A stretch of 64,000 nt of DNA from Marivita sp046592965 (GTDB taxonomy: Bacteria; Pseudomonadota; Alphaproteobacteria; Rhodobacterales; Rhodobacteraceae): positions 186,001 to 250,000 of the forward strand of contig NZ_JBISBV010000002.1 in assembly GCF_046592965.1 (NCBI RefSeq). The letters run 5' to 3'. Of the stretch, positions 18,365-27,876 are shown in pieces; within the stretch, counting starts at the first letter, position 1; each line of letters starts with the position of its first letter. The notes beneath the pieces were generated by a model. That model saw only the letters and a list, made by a program, of their open reading frames with translations. It had not been told where the DNA came from and made no database searches. The position numbers and the translations under genes were made by a program.

Positions 18365-19053
18365 GTATCAAGCTGGGAGTGCCGTCCAAGGGGCGGTTGA
18401 TGGAAAAGACGTTCGACTGGTTCGGTGCGCGCGGCGTCAGGCTGGCGCGCACCGGTTCGGACCGGGAATATGCGGGCGCGGTTGACGGAGTGGACAACGT
18501 GGACCTGGTGCTTTTGTCCGCCGGAGAGATCCCGCGCGAACTGGCGGCGGGGCGCATTCACCTTGGCGTCACCGGCAACGATCTGGTCGAGGAAAAGCTG
18601 GTGCAGTGGGACCAGTCGGTCAAGCCGCTCGCCGGTCTTGGCTTTGGACAGGCGACACTGATCATCGCGGTGCCGCAATGCTGGGTCGATGTCGACACGC
18701 TGGACGATCTTGACGGCGCAGCAGCGGCGTTCCGGGCGCAGCACGGCTTCCGGATGCGCATTGCGACGAAATATCACCGGCTGGTGCGCGATCACCTGCG
18801 CCGGGGCGGAGTGGCGGATTACCAGCTGGTCGATAGCCAGGGCGCGACCGAAGGCACCGTGAAAAACCTGACCGCCGAGGCGATTGCCGATATCACCTCG
18901 ACCGGCGAGACATTGCGCGCCAACCATCTCAAGATCCTGAGTGACCGGCCCGTTCTGGAAAGCCAGGCAACCCTGTTTCAAAGCCGCGCCGCGCAGAAAA
19001 GCGACGCCGACCGCGCAACCTTGCGCCAGTTGATCACGACGTTGGGCGTCTAG
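18361..19053 (+). CDS. hisG: ATP phosphoribosyltransferase catalytic subunit, short form
   Basis: A 230-residue enzyme that joins ATP and PRPP to start histidine biosynthesis. It matches the short HisG form, without the C-terminal regulatory domain, which requires HisZ; hisZ lies immediately upstream. The N terminus (LGVPSKGRL) and the central GVTGNDLVEE match the family, and the PRPP-loop region is DSQGATEGTV near residue 160. The 4-bp overlap with hisZ supports stoichiometric production. Confidence 0.94.
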   Translation: MSIKLGVPSKGRLMEKTFDWFGARGVRLARTGSDREYAGAVDGVDNVDLVLLSAGEIPRELAAGRIHLGVTGNDLVEEKLVQWDQSVKPLAGLGFGQATLIIAVPQCWVDVDTLDDLDGAAAAFRAQHGFRMRIATKYHRLVRDHLRRGGVADYQLVDSQGATEGTVKNLTAEAIADITSTGETLRANHLKILSDRPVLESQATLFQSRAAQKSDADRATLRQLITTLGV

Positions 19054-19119
19054 CGGCTCATCCGGCGTATTGCTCATGCGCCGCTGCCTGATCGCGCGCG
19101 CATGTCAGACACACCGCTC

Positions 19120-19141
19120 GCGCCGCCGTTGCCAGCGGCGC
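19120..19141. terminator. Possible hairpin at the hisG/yghU convergent junction
   Basis: GCGCCGC and GCGGCGC form a 7-bp stem around an 8-base loop in the 95-bp gap between convergent genes. No T-tract follows, so it is at best a weak or factor-dependent terminator. Confidence 0.3.
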
Positions 19142-19148
19142 TGGTGCA

Positions 19149-20015
19149 TCACTCGGGCGTCGAAATCTTGTCTTGCGTCTTTGTCTCGAAATCAGACGCG
19201 TCGTGGCGCTCGTGCAATTGCTCGCCGGGCTCGCCAAAGGTGCGGTTGACCATCCGCCCGCGTTGCACGGCCGTGCGCGCGTCGATGGCCTTGGCCCAGC
19301 GGACCAGGTTCTTGTACTCATGCACCGACAGAAATTCACCGGCATCGTACTGGCGGCCAAGCGCCATGTTGCCGTACCACGCCCAGATTGCGATATCGGC
19401 GATGGTGTAGTCGTCTCCTGTCATGAATTCCCGGTCGGCAAGGTTGCGGTCAAGCACATCAAGCTGGCGTTTGGCCTCCATCGCGAACCGGTTGATCGGG
19501 TATTCCATCGGCTCGGGCGCATAGGCATAGAAATGGCCGAACCCGCCGCCAAGATAGGGCGCGCTTCCCATCTGCCAGAACAGCCAGCTGAGCATCTCGG
19601 GGCGCAGATGGTCGGGGCCAAGAAACGCTCCGAACTTTTCAGCAAGGTGCAACAGGATCGCGCCGGATTCGAACACGCGGACCGGCTCGGCGCCGGACCG
19701 ATCGACCAAGGCGGGAATCTTGGAGTTGGGGTTGACGTCGACAAACCCCGAACCGAACTGGTCGCCTTCACCGATCCTGATGAGCCAGGCGTCATATTCC
19801 GCGCCCGTGTGCCCTGCTTGCAGCAACTCCTCGAACATGATGTTGACCTTCACGCCATTGGGCGTGGCGAGGCTGTAAAGCTGGAACGGGTGCTTGCCGA
19901 CCGGCAGGTCCTTGTCATGCGTCGGCCCCGCAATGGGACGGTTGGTGCTGGCGAACTGGCCGCCATTGTCCTGATCCCAGGTCCAGACATTGGGCGGCGT
20001 ATAGGATGTGGTCAT
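19149..20015 (-). CDS. yghU: Glutathione S-transferase family protein, YghU type
   Basis: A 288-residue glutathione transferase-like protein. YghU homologues have glutathione-dependent disulfide reductase activity. The N-terminal extension (PPNVWTWDQDNGGQFA) and GPTHDKDLPVGKHP are specific to this subfamily. The thioredoxin-like domain (NSKIPAL, ESGAILLHLAE) and an all-helical C-terminal domain follow. ATG 20015 is preferred because AGGAC precedes it; an ATG at 20039 has no such site. Probably a single-gene unit. Confidence 0.88.
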   Translation of the reverse strand: MTTSYTPPNVWTWDQDNGGQFASTNRPIAGPTHDKDLPVGKHPFQLYSLATPNGVKVNIMFEELLQAGHTGAEYDAWLIRIGEGDQFGSGFVDVNPNSKIPALVDRSGAEPVRVFESGAILLHLAEKFGAFLGPDHLRPEMLSWLFWQMGSAPYLGGGFGHFYAYAPEPMEYPINRFAMEAKRQLDVLDRNLADREFMTGDDYTIADIAIWAWYGNMALGRQYDAGEFLSVHEYKNLVRWAKAIDARTAVQRGRMVNRTFGEPGEQLHERHDASDFETKTQDKISTPE

Positions 20016-20093
20016 GTGATCGGTCCTGACTGATTTCATGTTGCGGGAGAGGAAGGAACGCGTGCAGTGACGCGCGATGGCTGTGCAAGCGGT

Positions 20094-20525
20094 TTAGAAG
20101 ACGCCGATTTCGGCAAGTGCCCCCGCCAGCTCGGCGGGCAGGGCGTCGTCGTTCTGGCGGGCCTTGCCAAGATCGACCGGCGCGTCTTCGGGCTTGAGAT
20201 AGCGCCAGCCCTGGAACGGCCGTTTCGGAGCAATCGAGGTGCGAATGATCTCGGAGTCAAGCACGATCGCACAACGCCTGATGCCGTCATCGCCGATCAT
20301 TTCGTCAAGCCGGATGATCCGTTGACGGGCTTGCAGGAAGCCCTTGACGACCCAATAAATCGAGCCGCCGTTTACCAGCTCCGCCTCCCGTTTGGGCCAC
20401 ATCCGGGTCAGGTGGTAATACTGGCCATCACGCCGCTGTCTGGAGCGGTTTTTCTGCCAGTCTTCCATCTGTTCGACGCTGTCGGATCCGACGGAAAGCT
20501 TGATGAGGTTGATATGGTCTGACAT
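20094..20525 (-). CDS. DUF1489 family protein
   Basis: A 143-residue cytoplasmic protein of an alphaproteobacterial family of unknown function. It begins MSDHINLIKL and contains DGQYYHLTRMWPKR and GGSIYWVVKG, which I associate with DUF1489. The ATG at 20525 is supported by an AAGGAA seven to eight bases upstream; longer frames upstream lack a better site. It diverges from nrdJ across 202 bases. Confidence 0.8.
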   Translation of the reverse strand: MSDHINLIKLSVGSDSVEQMEDWQKNRSRQRRDGQYYHLTRMWPKREAELVNGGSIYWVVKGFLQARQRIIRLDEMIGDDGIRRCAIVLDSEIIRTSIAPKRPFQGWRYLKPEDAPVDLGKARQNDDALPAELAGALAEIGVF

Positions 20526-20645
20526 CGCAATTCCTTTGCGATGAACATAAACGTGCGGACCGGCGCTGCAAGGGCTGCCGGCGCAAGACTTCGTGGCATC
20601 GCGTGATTTCAAGCCTGCACAGGAAGGGCAAGTGTGGTAGAGTAA

Positions 20646-20680
20646 CTGTCCGAGCCTTCAACTGGTTGTGGCTTGGACAG
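20646..20680 (+). promoter_or_regulatory. Stem-loop in the nrdJ leader
   Basis: CTGTCCGAGCC (20646-20656) pairs with GGCTTGGACAG (20670-20680) around a 13-base loop, giving 11 pairs with one G-U in RNA. It ends 47 bases before the nrdJ start and has no T-tract, so it could be an RNA regulatory structure or a protein-binding inverted repeat. Confidence 0.45.
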
Positions 20681-20727
20681 CTTTCAGCTTATTTTAACCG
20701 CCTGCCGCTACAAAGGGAATCGCTGCC

Positions 20728-23022
20728 ATGACCCGCTTTACCGCTCCGATCGCCGAACAGATCTGGGATATGAAATACCGGCTCAAGCGGGCCGATGGCA
20801 CAGTCGTCGACGGCACGGTCGAAGACACGTGGCGCCGGATTGCGCGATCATTGGCGCAGGTGGAGGCAGAGCCGGACGTTTGGGAGGCGCGGTTTTATGA
20901 GGCGTTAGAGGATTTCAAATACCTGCCAGCGGGGCGGATCACAGCCGGGGCGGGCACCGCGCGCTCGGTGACATTGTTCAACTGCTTCGTGATGGGCACG
21001 ATCCCCGACAGCATGGGCGGCATCTTCGAGATGCTGAAGGAAGCCGCGCTGACGATGCAGCAGGGCGGCGGCATCGGCTATGATTTCAGCACCATCCGAC
21101 CCAAGGGCGCGGACGTGAAGGGCGTGGCCGCCGATGCAAGCGGACCGCTCTCTTTCATGGATGTATGGGATGCGATGTGCCGGACGATCATGTCCGCAGG
21201 TTCGCGCCGCGGGGCTATGATGGCGACGATGCGCTGCGATCATCCCGATATCGAGGATTTCATCGGCGCCAAGGCCGATGCGGCCCGGCTGCGCATGTTC
21301 AACCTGTCGGTGCTGGTCACGGACGATTTCATGGCGGCCGTAAAGGCGGACGGATCGTGGGATCTGGTGTTCGATGACAAGGTCTACCGCACCGTACAGG
21401 CGCGCGATCTGTGGAACCGGATCATGAAGGCAACCTATGATTACGCCGAACCGGGCGTGATTTTCATTGACCGGATCAATCAGGCCAACAACCTGAGCTA
21501 TTGCGAAACCATCGCCGCAACCAACCCGTGCGGAGAACAGCCGTTGCCACCCTATGGTGCGTGTCTGCTGGGCTCGATCAATCTGGCCCGACTGGTGAGC
21601 AACCCGTTCGAGAGCGCTGCCGCTCTGGACGAAACGGCGCTGAACGAGCTGGTTTCCACCGCCGTGCGGATGATGGACAACGTGGTCGATGCGTCGAACT
21701 TCCCGCTGCCCCAGCAGGCCGAGGAGGCGCGCAACAAGCGGCGCATCGGGTTGGGCGTGACCGGACTGGCGGATGCATTGCTGATGCTGGGGCTGCGCTA
21801 TGGGTCGGACGAGGCGGCGCTCCAGACCGAGCACTGGTTGCACGCGATTGCCCGCGCCGCCTATCTGGCGTCTGTCGATCTGGCGCGCGAAAAGGGCGCG
21901 TTCCCGTTGTTTGATGCCGAGAAATACCTCGCCAGCGGCGCGATGCAGCAGATGGACGACGATGTGCGTGAAGCGATCCGCGAACACGGCATCCGCAACG
22001 CCTTGCTCACCTCGATCGCGCCGACGGGAACGATATCGCTTTACGCGGGCAACGTGTCGTCGGGGATCGAACCGGTCTTTGCCTACGCCTACACGCGAAA
22101 GGTGCTGCAAAAAGACGGCACCCGGACCGAGGAGGAGGTTGTCGATTACGCCGTCCAGATGTGGCGCGAGACATTCGGGGATGTCGAACTGCCCGATTAT
22201 TTCGTCAACGCCCAGACGCTGGAACCGCTGGAACATGTAAAGATGCAAGCCGCAGCGCAGAAATGGGTGGATTCCTCGATCTCCAAGACCATCAACTGCC
22301 CCGAGGACATCTCGTTCGAGGCGTTCAAGGACGTCTACATGGAGGCGTTCGAATCCGGCTGCAAGGGCTGCACGACCTACCGTCCGAACGATGTCACCGG
22401 GTCGGTCTTGAGTATTTCAGAAGAGAAGAAGGACAAAACCGCGCCTGAGGTCGTAACGTCCTCTGATGACGAGCCGCAGCAGCCGCATGGAGATGTGATT
22501 TACATGTCCGAGCCGCTGGACCGGCCCAAGGCGCTCGAGGGCGCGACCTACAAGCTCAAGTGGCCGGACAGCGAACATGCGATCTACCTCACGATCAACG
22601 ACATCATCGTCGGCGGCCACCGTCGGCCCTTCGAGGTGTTCATCAACTCCAAGAACATGGAGCATTTTGCCTGGACGGTCGCGTTGACGCGAATGATCTC
22701 GGCGGTGTTCCGGCGCGGTGGCGATGTGTCCTTCGTGGTCGAAGAGTTGAAAGCGGTGTTCGACCCGCGCGGCGGCGCCTGGGTGCAGGGCAAGTATATC
22801 CCGTCCATCCTGGCGGCGATCGGCGGCGTGATCGAGCAACATCTGATCGCCATCGGGTTTCTGGAGGGTGAGGGCATGGGCCTGAAATCCGACCCACAGG
22901 CGCAAGTGGTCAATCTTGACGCGCCACGCGGCACAGCATGCCCGGCCTGCGGTCAGTTCGACATGCGGATGATCGAGGGATGTATGACCTGTGGATCATG
23001 TGGCCATAGCAAATGCGGGTGA
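20728..23022 (+). CDS. nrdJ: Adenosylcobalamin-dependent (class II) ribonucleoside-diphosphate reductase
   Basis: A 764-residue enzyme that makes deoxyribonucleotides using B12 instead of a di-iron subunit. The N-terminal part includes LPAGRI and the active-site LFNCFVMG. The central radical site is NPCGEQPL near residue 270. A variable linker near residues 560-600 separates the catalytic barrel from a C-terminal domain that ends in a Cys-rich tail (CPACG, CMTCGSC, SKCG), which probably binds zinc or re-reduces the active site. The gene stands alone, so nucleotide reduction here would work without oxygen but need cobalamin. Confidence 0.95.
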   Translation: MTRFTAPIAEQIWDMKYRLKRADGTVVDGTVEDTWRRIARSLAQVEAEPDVWEARFYEALEDFKYLPAGRITAGAGTARSVTLFNCFVMGTIPDSMGGIFEMLKEAALTMQQGGGIGYDFSTIRPKGADVKGVAADASGPLSFMDVWDAMCRTIMSAGSRRGAMMATMRCDHPDIEDFIGAKADAARLRMFNLSVLVTDDFMAAVKADGSWDLVFDDKVYRTVQARDLWNRIMKATYDYAEPGVIFIDRINQANNLSYCETIAATNPCGEQPLPPYGACLLGSINLARLVSNPFESAAALDETALNELVSTAVRMMDNVVDASNFPLPQQAEEARNKRRIGLGVTGLADALLMLGLRYGSDEAALQTEHWLHAIARAAYLASVDLAREKGAFPLFDAEKYLASGAMQQMDDDVREAIREHGIRNALLTSIAPTGTISLYAGNVSSGIEPVFAYAYTRKVLQKDGTRTEEEVVDYAVQMWRETFGDVELPDYFVNAQTLEPLEHVKMQAAAQKWVDSSISKTINCPEDISFEAFKDVYMEAFESGCKGCTTYRPNDVTGSVLSISEEKKDKTAPEVVTSSDDEPQQPHGDVIYMSEPLDRPKALEGATYKLKWPDSEHAIYLTINDIIVGGHRRPFEVFINSKNMEHFAWTVALTRMISAVFRRGGDVSFVVEELKAVFDPRGGAWVQGKYIPSILAAIGGVIEQHLIAIGFLEGEGMGLKSDPQAQVVNLDAPRGTACPACGQFDMRMIEGCMTCGSCGHSKCG

Positions 23023-23091
23023 CGGGTTGTTAACCGGAACATCGTTCCCGAAGCCCCACGACCGGCGATGGCGTGTCATGTGCAAGCGATC

Positions 23092-23808
23092 TTAGCGCGC
23101 GACGCTGCGTGACTGTAGAATTTGCATTCCGATTGCCATTGCCGGTCCGATGCCCAAGGCAAAGAAAACCGTGCCCAGGCCAAGCGTGCCCCCCAGAGCC
23201 CAGCCAATCACCACGACTGTGAGTTCAAGAAGTGTCCGCACGACGGCGATCGGTTGATGTGTGACCGCCTGAAGCCCGGTCATGAGGCCATCTCTGGGCC
23301 CCGGACCCAGATTTGCGATCAGGTAGATCGCGCCACCAAAGCCGGTCACGACCACACCGGTCAGAGCCAGCACCGCATTTGCGGCGTAGGTCTCGAATGT
23401 CGGTAGGTAGGGCAGCAGGAATTCCAGCACCAACGCAATTATGATCGCGTTGAGGATGGTTCCGAGGCCGGGCGTTCGGCGGAGCGGGATCCACAGGCTC
23501 AGGATCGAAACGCTGATGACAAAGGTCGCAAATCCCAGACTCCAACCCGTCACGTTGGTCACGCCCTCTGCAAACACGGTCCAGGGGCTTACGCCAACGC
23601 CGGCGGTGACCAAAAGCGCTTCTCCCAGGCCGAAAATCACCAAACCTATGATGAGAAACACGACCGAGACCAAGGGCGGTTTCAGGGTGAAGGCCTTTGG
23701 CGAACTCCACGGGAGCTTTGGAACTGATGTGACCGAAAGAAAGCTCAAAGCGACACCTGCGCAAACCTTGTACGTAAAGCTTGTGCCGACTCCGAGAGGC
23801 TTCGGCAA
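23092..23808 (-). CDS. YczE/YitT-like integral membrane protein
   Basis: Up to 238 residues with about five membrane segments. Conserved features include FGLGEALLV, GVGVSPWTVFAEG and NLGPGPRDGLMTG, as in the YczE/YyaS membrane protein family of unknown function. The start is uncertain. The 23808 codon is TTG, only 22 bases after the tctA stop, and a later TTG near 23742 is possible since the first 40 residues look non-conserved. It follows tctA in the same direction and may be cotranscribed with the transporter. Confidence 0.75.
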   Translation of the reverse strand: MPKPLGVGTSFTYKVCAGVALSFLSVTSVPKLPWSSPKAFTLKPPLVSVVFLIIGLVIFGLGEALLVTAGVGVSPWTVFAEGVTNVTGWSLGFATFVISVSILSLWIPLRRTPGLGTILNAIIIALVLEFLLPYLPTFETYAANAVLALTGVVVTGFGGAIYLIANLGPGPRDGLMTGLQAVTHQPIAVVRTLLELTVVVIGWALGGTLGLGTVFFALGIGPAMAIGMQILQSRSVAR

Positions 23809-23830
23809 GCCCGACAGTGGCCGCGCCAGC

Positions 23831-25345
23831 CTATTCCGAAATCACACGCGCCTTGGTGCGCTTGTGGTCGCGTAGCGCGAGCCAGACCGACAGGGCGAGG
23901 AACAGCACCGTCAAAATGTACAGCACGACAGAGATCGGGCTGGCGATGAGGATACCCCAGTCGCCGTCGGAAATCGACATCGCGCGGCGCAGGTTGCGCT
24001 CCATGTCGCCCCCCAGAAGCAGGCCAAGCACCATCGGCACAAGGCTGACGTCAAGCTTGCGCAGCACATAGCCCAGAATCCCGAAGGCGATCATCACTTC
24101 GAGGTCGAAGGTGGAATTCGAGATCGAGAACACTCCGACAAAACTGACCGCCGCCACGATCGGCATCAGCGCCCAGGTGGGCACCGCCATCAGCCGGGTG
24201 AACAGGCCAATCATCGGCAGGTTCAGGATCAAAAGTGTCACGTTCGCCATATAGAGCGAGGCGACAAGACCCCAGACAAGTTCGGGTTGGCGTTCGAACA
24301 GCAACGGGCCGGGCTGGACGTTGAGCGAGATCAGCATCGCCAGCATCACGGCGGTTGTGCCGGAACCGGGAACGCCAAGGCTCAGCATCGGAATCAGCGC
24401 GCCACCGGATGCGGCGTTGTTGCCCGCTTCGGGAGCCGCGACACCGCGCGGGTCGCCCTTGCCGAAGGTGCCGTCCTTGTCGCTCACCTGTTTTTCCATC
24501 GAATAGGACATGACCGCACCAAGCGACGCGCCCGCGCCGGGCAGGACACCGGCGATGAACCCGATCACCGACCCGCGTGCCATCGCCCATTTGGTTGCCG
24601 CGATGGCTTTGAAATCGGGCATCCAGCTGTCCATCTTGACGGCTTTCATGACATCCCCCTTGCGGGTGCCGAGCATCATCAGGATTTCCGAGATCGCAAA
24701 CAGGCCAACAAGCGCCACGATTGCGTCAATGCCGTCGTAGAGGTGGTAATTGCCTTCGCTGAAGCGCGGCACGCCCGAAATCGGGTCAAGCCCGACAGTG
24801 GCGATCATCAGGCCAAGAAGCGCCGAGATCAGCGTCTTGCGCGGATCCACGCCAGCGACGCCACCGATGGTGGCAAACGCCATGATATAAAGCGCGAAAT
24901 AATCCGCCGGCCCGAAATAGATCGCCGCGCGCGCCAGCATCGGCGCAAAGAGCGACAGGCCGATCACCGCGAAGGTCGCTCCGACAAAGGAGGCCACACC
25001 GGAAATCGCCAGAGCATCCGCCGCGCGCCCCTGTTGCGCCATCGGAAACCCGTCAAGCGTGGTCATCACCGCCGGTTCGTCGCCGGGAATGTTGAGCAGG
25101 ATCGAGCTGATGCGACCGCCATACATGCAACCGAAATACACAGCCGACAGCAGGATCAGCGACGAGGTGGCATCAAGGCGAAAGGCAAAGGTCAGCGGGA
25201 TCAGGATCGCCACGCCATTGACCGGACCAAGGCCGGGCAGGGCACCGATCAGGGTGCCGGAAAAACACCCCACCAGCAGCAGCAGGATGTTCAGCGGCGT
25301 CAGCGCGACGGCAAAACCGCCGGCCAGAAGGTTGAGCGTCTCCAT
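23831..25345 (-). CDS. tctA: Tripartite tricarboxylate transporter, large permease TctA
   Basis: A 504-residue polytopic membrane protein with about 11-12 segments, the large TTT transporter subunit. The conserved GALPGLGPVNGVAILIPLTF lies near residue 40, and PGAGASLGAVMSYSMEK and the PEAGNNAASGG block near residue 330 are highly typical. With TctB and TctC it imports a carboxylate using an ion gradient. It starts 9 bases after tctB. The substrate is not shown by sequence; the divergent catabolic genes suggest a branched dicarboxylate. Confidence 0.94.
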   Translation of the reverse strand: METLNLLAGGFAVALTPLNILLLLVGCFSGTLIGALPGLGPVNGVAILIPLTFAFRLDATSSLILLSAVYFGCMYGGRISSILLNIPGDEPAVMTTLDGFPMAQQGRAADALAISGVASFVGATFAVIGLSLFAPMLARAAIYFGPADYFALYIMAFATIGGVAGVDPRKTLISALLGLMIATVGLDPISGVPRFSEGNYHLYDGIDAIVALVGLFAISEILMMLGTRKGDVMKAVKMDSWMPDFKAIAATKWAMARGSVIGFIAGVLPGAGASLGAVMSYSMEKQVSDKDGTFGKGDPRGVAAPEAGNNAASGGALIPMLSLGVPGSGTTAVMLAMLISLNVQPGPLLFERQPELVWGLVASLYMANVTLLILNLPMIGLFTRLMAVPTWALMPIVAAVSFVGVFSISNSTFDLEVMIAFGILGYVLRKLDVSLVPMVLGLLLGGDMERNLRRAMSISDGDWGILIASPISVVLYILTVLFLALSVWLALRDHKRTKARVISE

Positions 25346-25354
25346 GAGACTACC

Positions 25355-25786
25355 TCACTTGAATAGGGAGCCGAGAAAGGCCAGCGGAAGCCCGAGCACC
25401 TGATCAAACAGCACCCACAGGAACAGCGACATCGCAACCCCGAGGATCAGCGCCTTGACCGGATTGCCCCCCAGAACAATGCCCAGAAGCGCCAGCAATC
25501 CGAAGGTGGCGAGCGGAAACCCCAACGGGACGAGCAAGAACGCATAGCCGAACAACGTGGCAAGCGCCGCCGCCTGTCGCCCCCAGCCCGACCCGTCCGG
25601 CCAGTCAACCTCGCCCGAGGGGAACGCGACCAGCGATGCGGACAGGATCATGGCCGGAACGCCCACGATGATCGGGAAAATGCCGGGGCCAAGCACGTCG
25701 CCAAAGCTGGCGGTGTAGCCGCTGCCGTACCAGGTAAAAAGCGCCGCGATCACAAAGATCGCGACGCCAGCGAGCCTTACGCTCAT
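25355..25786 (-). CDS. tctB: Tripartite tricarboxylate transporter, small permease TctB
   Basis: A 143-residue protein with four hydrophobic segments. The early GPGIFPIIVG segment after the first membrane helix is a TctB hallmark. It overlaps the end of tctC by 4 bases and is followed by tctA, the normal C-B-A order for the family. Confidence 0.9.
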   Translation of the reverse strand: MSVRLAGVAIFVIAALFTWYGSGYTASFGDVLGPGIFPIIVGVPAMILSASLVAFPSGEVDWPDGSGWGRQAAALATLFGYAFLLVPLGFPLATFGLLALLGIVLGGNPVKALILGVAMSLFLWVLFDQVLGLPLAFLGSLFK

Positions 25787-26757
25787 TCGATCACGCCGAT
25801 ATCGCGCGACAGCTCTTCCATGATGTCACGCTGCTCGCGCACATAGGTTTCGAATTCCTCGCCACCACGCCAGATCGGAACAAGGCCAAACTCGACCGCT
25901 GCGGTCTGCCAGTTCTCGGAGTCATAAAGCGTTTTGAGGTTGTCGACCCAGGCAGTGTAGTCTTCGTCAGACACGTCGCCGCCGGTATACAGCCCGCGCC
26001 AGTTGTAGCCCGTGACGTCGATGCCCTGGCTTTTGGCGGTCGGAATATCGGGGAAGGCGGGAATCGGATCGTCCGACAGCGCCGCGAGCACGCGAATATC
26101 GCCGGATTCGATAAAGCCCGCGATTTCGCCGATATCGGTCGAGACGACGTCGATCTGGCCGCCCATCATCTGCGTCACCGCATCGGTGCCGCCGTCAAAC
26201 TGGACCCAGCGCAGATCGCCAAGGTTCTCCAGCCCGGCCTCGCGTGCGACCATCAGCAGCCGCAAGTGATCCCAGCCACCCGCCGCCGAGGACCCGGCTG
26301 TCACGATAGACTTGGCGTCACTTGCCATGATCTCGTTGAGTTGCTCAAGCGATTCGATCGGGCTTTCGTCATCCACAGCGATCACGCCGACATCGGTGCC
26401 AAGCATCCCCAGCCAGCGCATCGCATCGACCGAGGCGGGATAGCGGCCTTGCGCGATCTGGGTGATTCCGACGGTCGAGGTCGCAACGATCAGATCGGCA
26501 TCGGCGGGGCGTTCGGAGGCGACCATTGCATAGGTCACAGCCCCCACGCCGCCGGGCATGTTGGTGACTTGCACATTGCCGTCCACCAGATCGAGTTCGG
26601 TCAGGATGCGGCCTATGGTGCGGCAGGTGAAGTCCCAACCGCCGCCGGGTGCGGATGGCGCGATGCATTCCGTCGCGCTTGCCGGAGCGGCCGAAACAGA
26701 GATGAACGCCGCCGTCGCGATAGCGAGGTTCGCCGTTACGATTTTACCGAATTTCAT
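25783..26757 (-). CDS. tctC: Tripartite tricarboxylate transporter substrate-binding protein TctC
   Basis: A 324-residue periplasmic receptor with a signal peptide of about 28 residues ending ASA-T. The mature N terminus (APSAPGGGWD) is the carboxylate-binding segment typical of TctC/Bug proteins, and NMPGGVGA follows near residue 75. ATG 26757 is chosen for the strong GGAGG just upstream and the signal peptide. It is the first gene of tctCBA and diverges from the lyase gene across 180 bases, which must hold both promoters. Confidence 0.93.
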   Translation of the reverse strand: MKFGKIVTANLAIATAAFISVSAAPASATECIAPSAPGGGWDFTCRTIGRILTELDLVDGNVQVTNMPGGVGAVTYAMVASERPADADLIVATSTVGITQIAQGRYPASVDAMRWLGMLGTDVGVIAVDDESPIESLEQLNEIMASDAKSIVTAGSSAAGGWDHLRLLMVAREAGLENLGDLRWVQFDGGTDAVTQMMGGQIDVVSTDIGEIAGFIESGDIRVLAALSDDPIPAFPDIPTAKSQGIDVTGYNWRGLYTGGDVSDEDYTAWVDNLKTLYDSENWQTAAVEFGLVPIWRGGEEFETYVREQRDIMEELSRDIGVIE

Positions 26758-26937
26758 TTTTTCCTCCCAGATTTTTCGTGTCGTGCCAGCATATTGCCAA
26801 GACGCGCACATGAGCGAGTCCTGTTTTGTAAAAGTTCGGACCCGTAGATACGACTTCACATTTCAGTTATGAGGTGTCAACAAACCGCCGCCCGGGGGGC
26901 GACGGGATCAACCACGTCAACGCGCGAAGGACCTGTC

Positions 26938-27864
26938 ATGCAGATCGAAATCACCGAAGTCAGCCCGCGCGACGGGTTGCAGAACGAAAAACAGCCCGTG
27001 TCCACCGCACAGAAGATCGCGCTGATCGAGGGTCTGGTGGCCGCCGGCGTCAAACGGTTCGAGGCCACATCCTTCGTGTCGCCACGCGCCGTGCCGCAAA
27101 TGGCCGATGCCGAACAGGTGCTGGCCGGGGTGAACGTGCCGGACGACGTGATCCTGCAAGCGCTGGTGCCAAACCTGCGCGGGGCAGAGCGGGCGGCACA
27201 GACCCGCGCGCAGGAATGGGTGTGCTTCATGTCGGCCACCGAGGGCCATTCGCAGGCCAACAGCAATTGTTCGACCGACACCGCGCTGGAGCGGTTGAAA
27301 CCGGTCATGGCGCTGTCGCAACAGACCGGGAAGCGCGCGGTCGCGGCACTTGCCGCGTCGTTCGGCTGTCCGTTCGAGGGCGTGACCCCGACCGACCGCG
27401 TTGTGCAGATGGCGCGCGCCTTGCGCGACATCGGCTTTACCGAGATGAAACTGGGCGACACCATCGGCACCGCGATCCCGAGCCAGATCACCGAAGTCGT
27501 GCGCGCATTGCGCAAGGACGTGCCCGACATGGCGCTGGTGCTGCACCTGCATGACACGCGCGGCCTGTCTCTGGCCAATGTGATGGCGGGCATGGCCGAA
27601 GGTGTAACGCGCTACGAAAGCTCGCTTGGCGGGATTGGCGGTTGCCCGTTTGCTCCCGGCGCAACGGGCAATGTCGCGACCGAGGATCTGGTGCATTTTC
27701 TCCATGCCGAGGGCCATGAGACCGGCCTTGATCTCAACCACCTTATCGCGCAGGGGCGGTGGCTGTCTGACGTGTTGGGCCGCGACCTGCCAGCCAAGCT
27801 GTTTGCCGCGTCCCCCATCGGGGCAACAATCCCCAACGATCCCGCGACGCGCGCTGTCGGGTAA
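26938..27864 (+). CDS. Hydroxymethylglutaryl-CoA lyase family protein
   Basis: A 308-residue TIM-barrel enzyme. HMG-CoA lyases split HMG-CoA to acetyl-CoA and acetoacetate; close relatives cleave citramalyl-CoA or similar. The catalytic RDGLQNE is at residues 11-17, the metal-binding HLHDTRG near residue 202, and the cysteine signature GGIGGCPFAPGA near residue 235. ATG 26938 has GAAGGA upstream. It lies 12 bases before the CoA-transferase and opposite tctCBA, which suggests that a transported acid is activated to a CoA thioester and then cleaved. The exact acyl-CoA is not determined. Confidence 0.9.
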   Translation: MQIEITEVSPRDGLQNEKQPVSTAQKIALIEGLVAAGVKRFEATSFVSPRAVPQMADAEQVLAGVNVPDDVILQALVPNLRGAERAAQTRAQEWVCFMSATEGHSQANSNCSTDTALERLKPVMALSQQTGKRAVAALAASFGCPFEGVTPTDRVVQMARALRDIGFTEMKLGDTIGTAIPSQITEVVRALRKDVPDMALVLHLHDTRGLSLANVMAGMAEGVTRYESSLGGIGGCPFAPGATGNVATEDLVHFLHAEGHETGLDLNHLIAQGRWLSDVLGRDLPAKLFAASPIGATIPNDPATRAVG

Positions 27865-27876
27865 GGGGCGGACGAA

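Noticed and set aside
19058..19360. A separate 100-codon gene at the end of yghU
   Set aside because: Almost all of it lies within yghU in another frame, and its composition is Arg/Thr/Ala-rich without a ribosome-binding site.
20526..20727. A cobalamin riboswitch before the B12-dependent nrdJ
   Set aside because: No B12-box-like GCCACTG was found and the region is short for that RNA. Only a single stem-loop is visible.
22405..22435. A fragment of the palindromic repeat tail in the nrdJ linker (TTGAGTATTTC followed by GAAGAAGG)
   Set aside because: The match is short and lacks the hairpins, and the encoded GSVL is a normal NrdJ segment, so chance or composition explains it.
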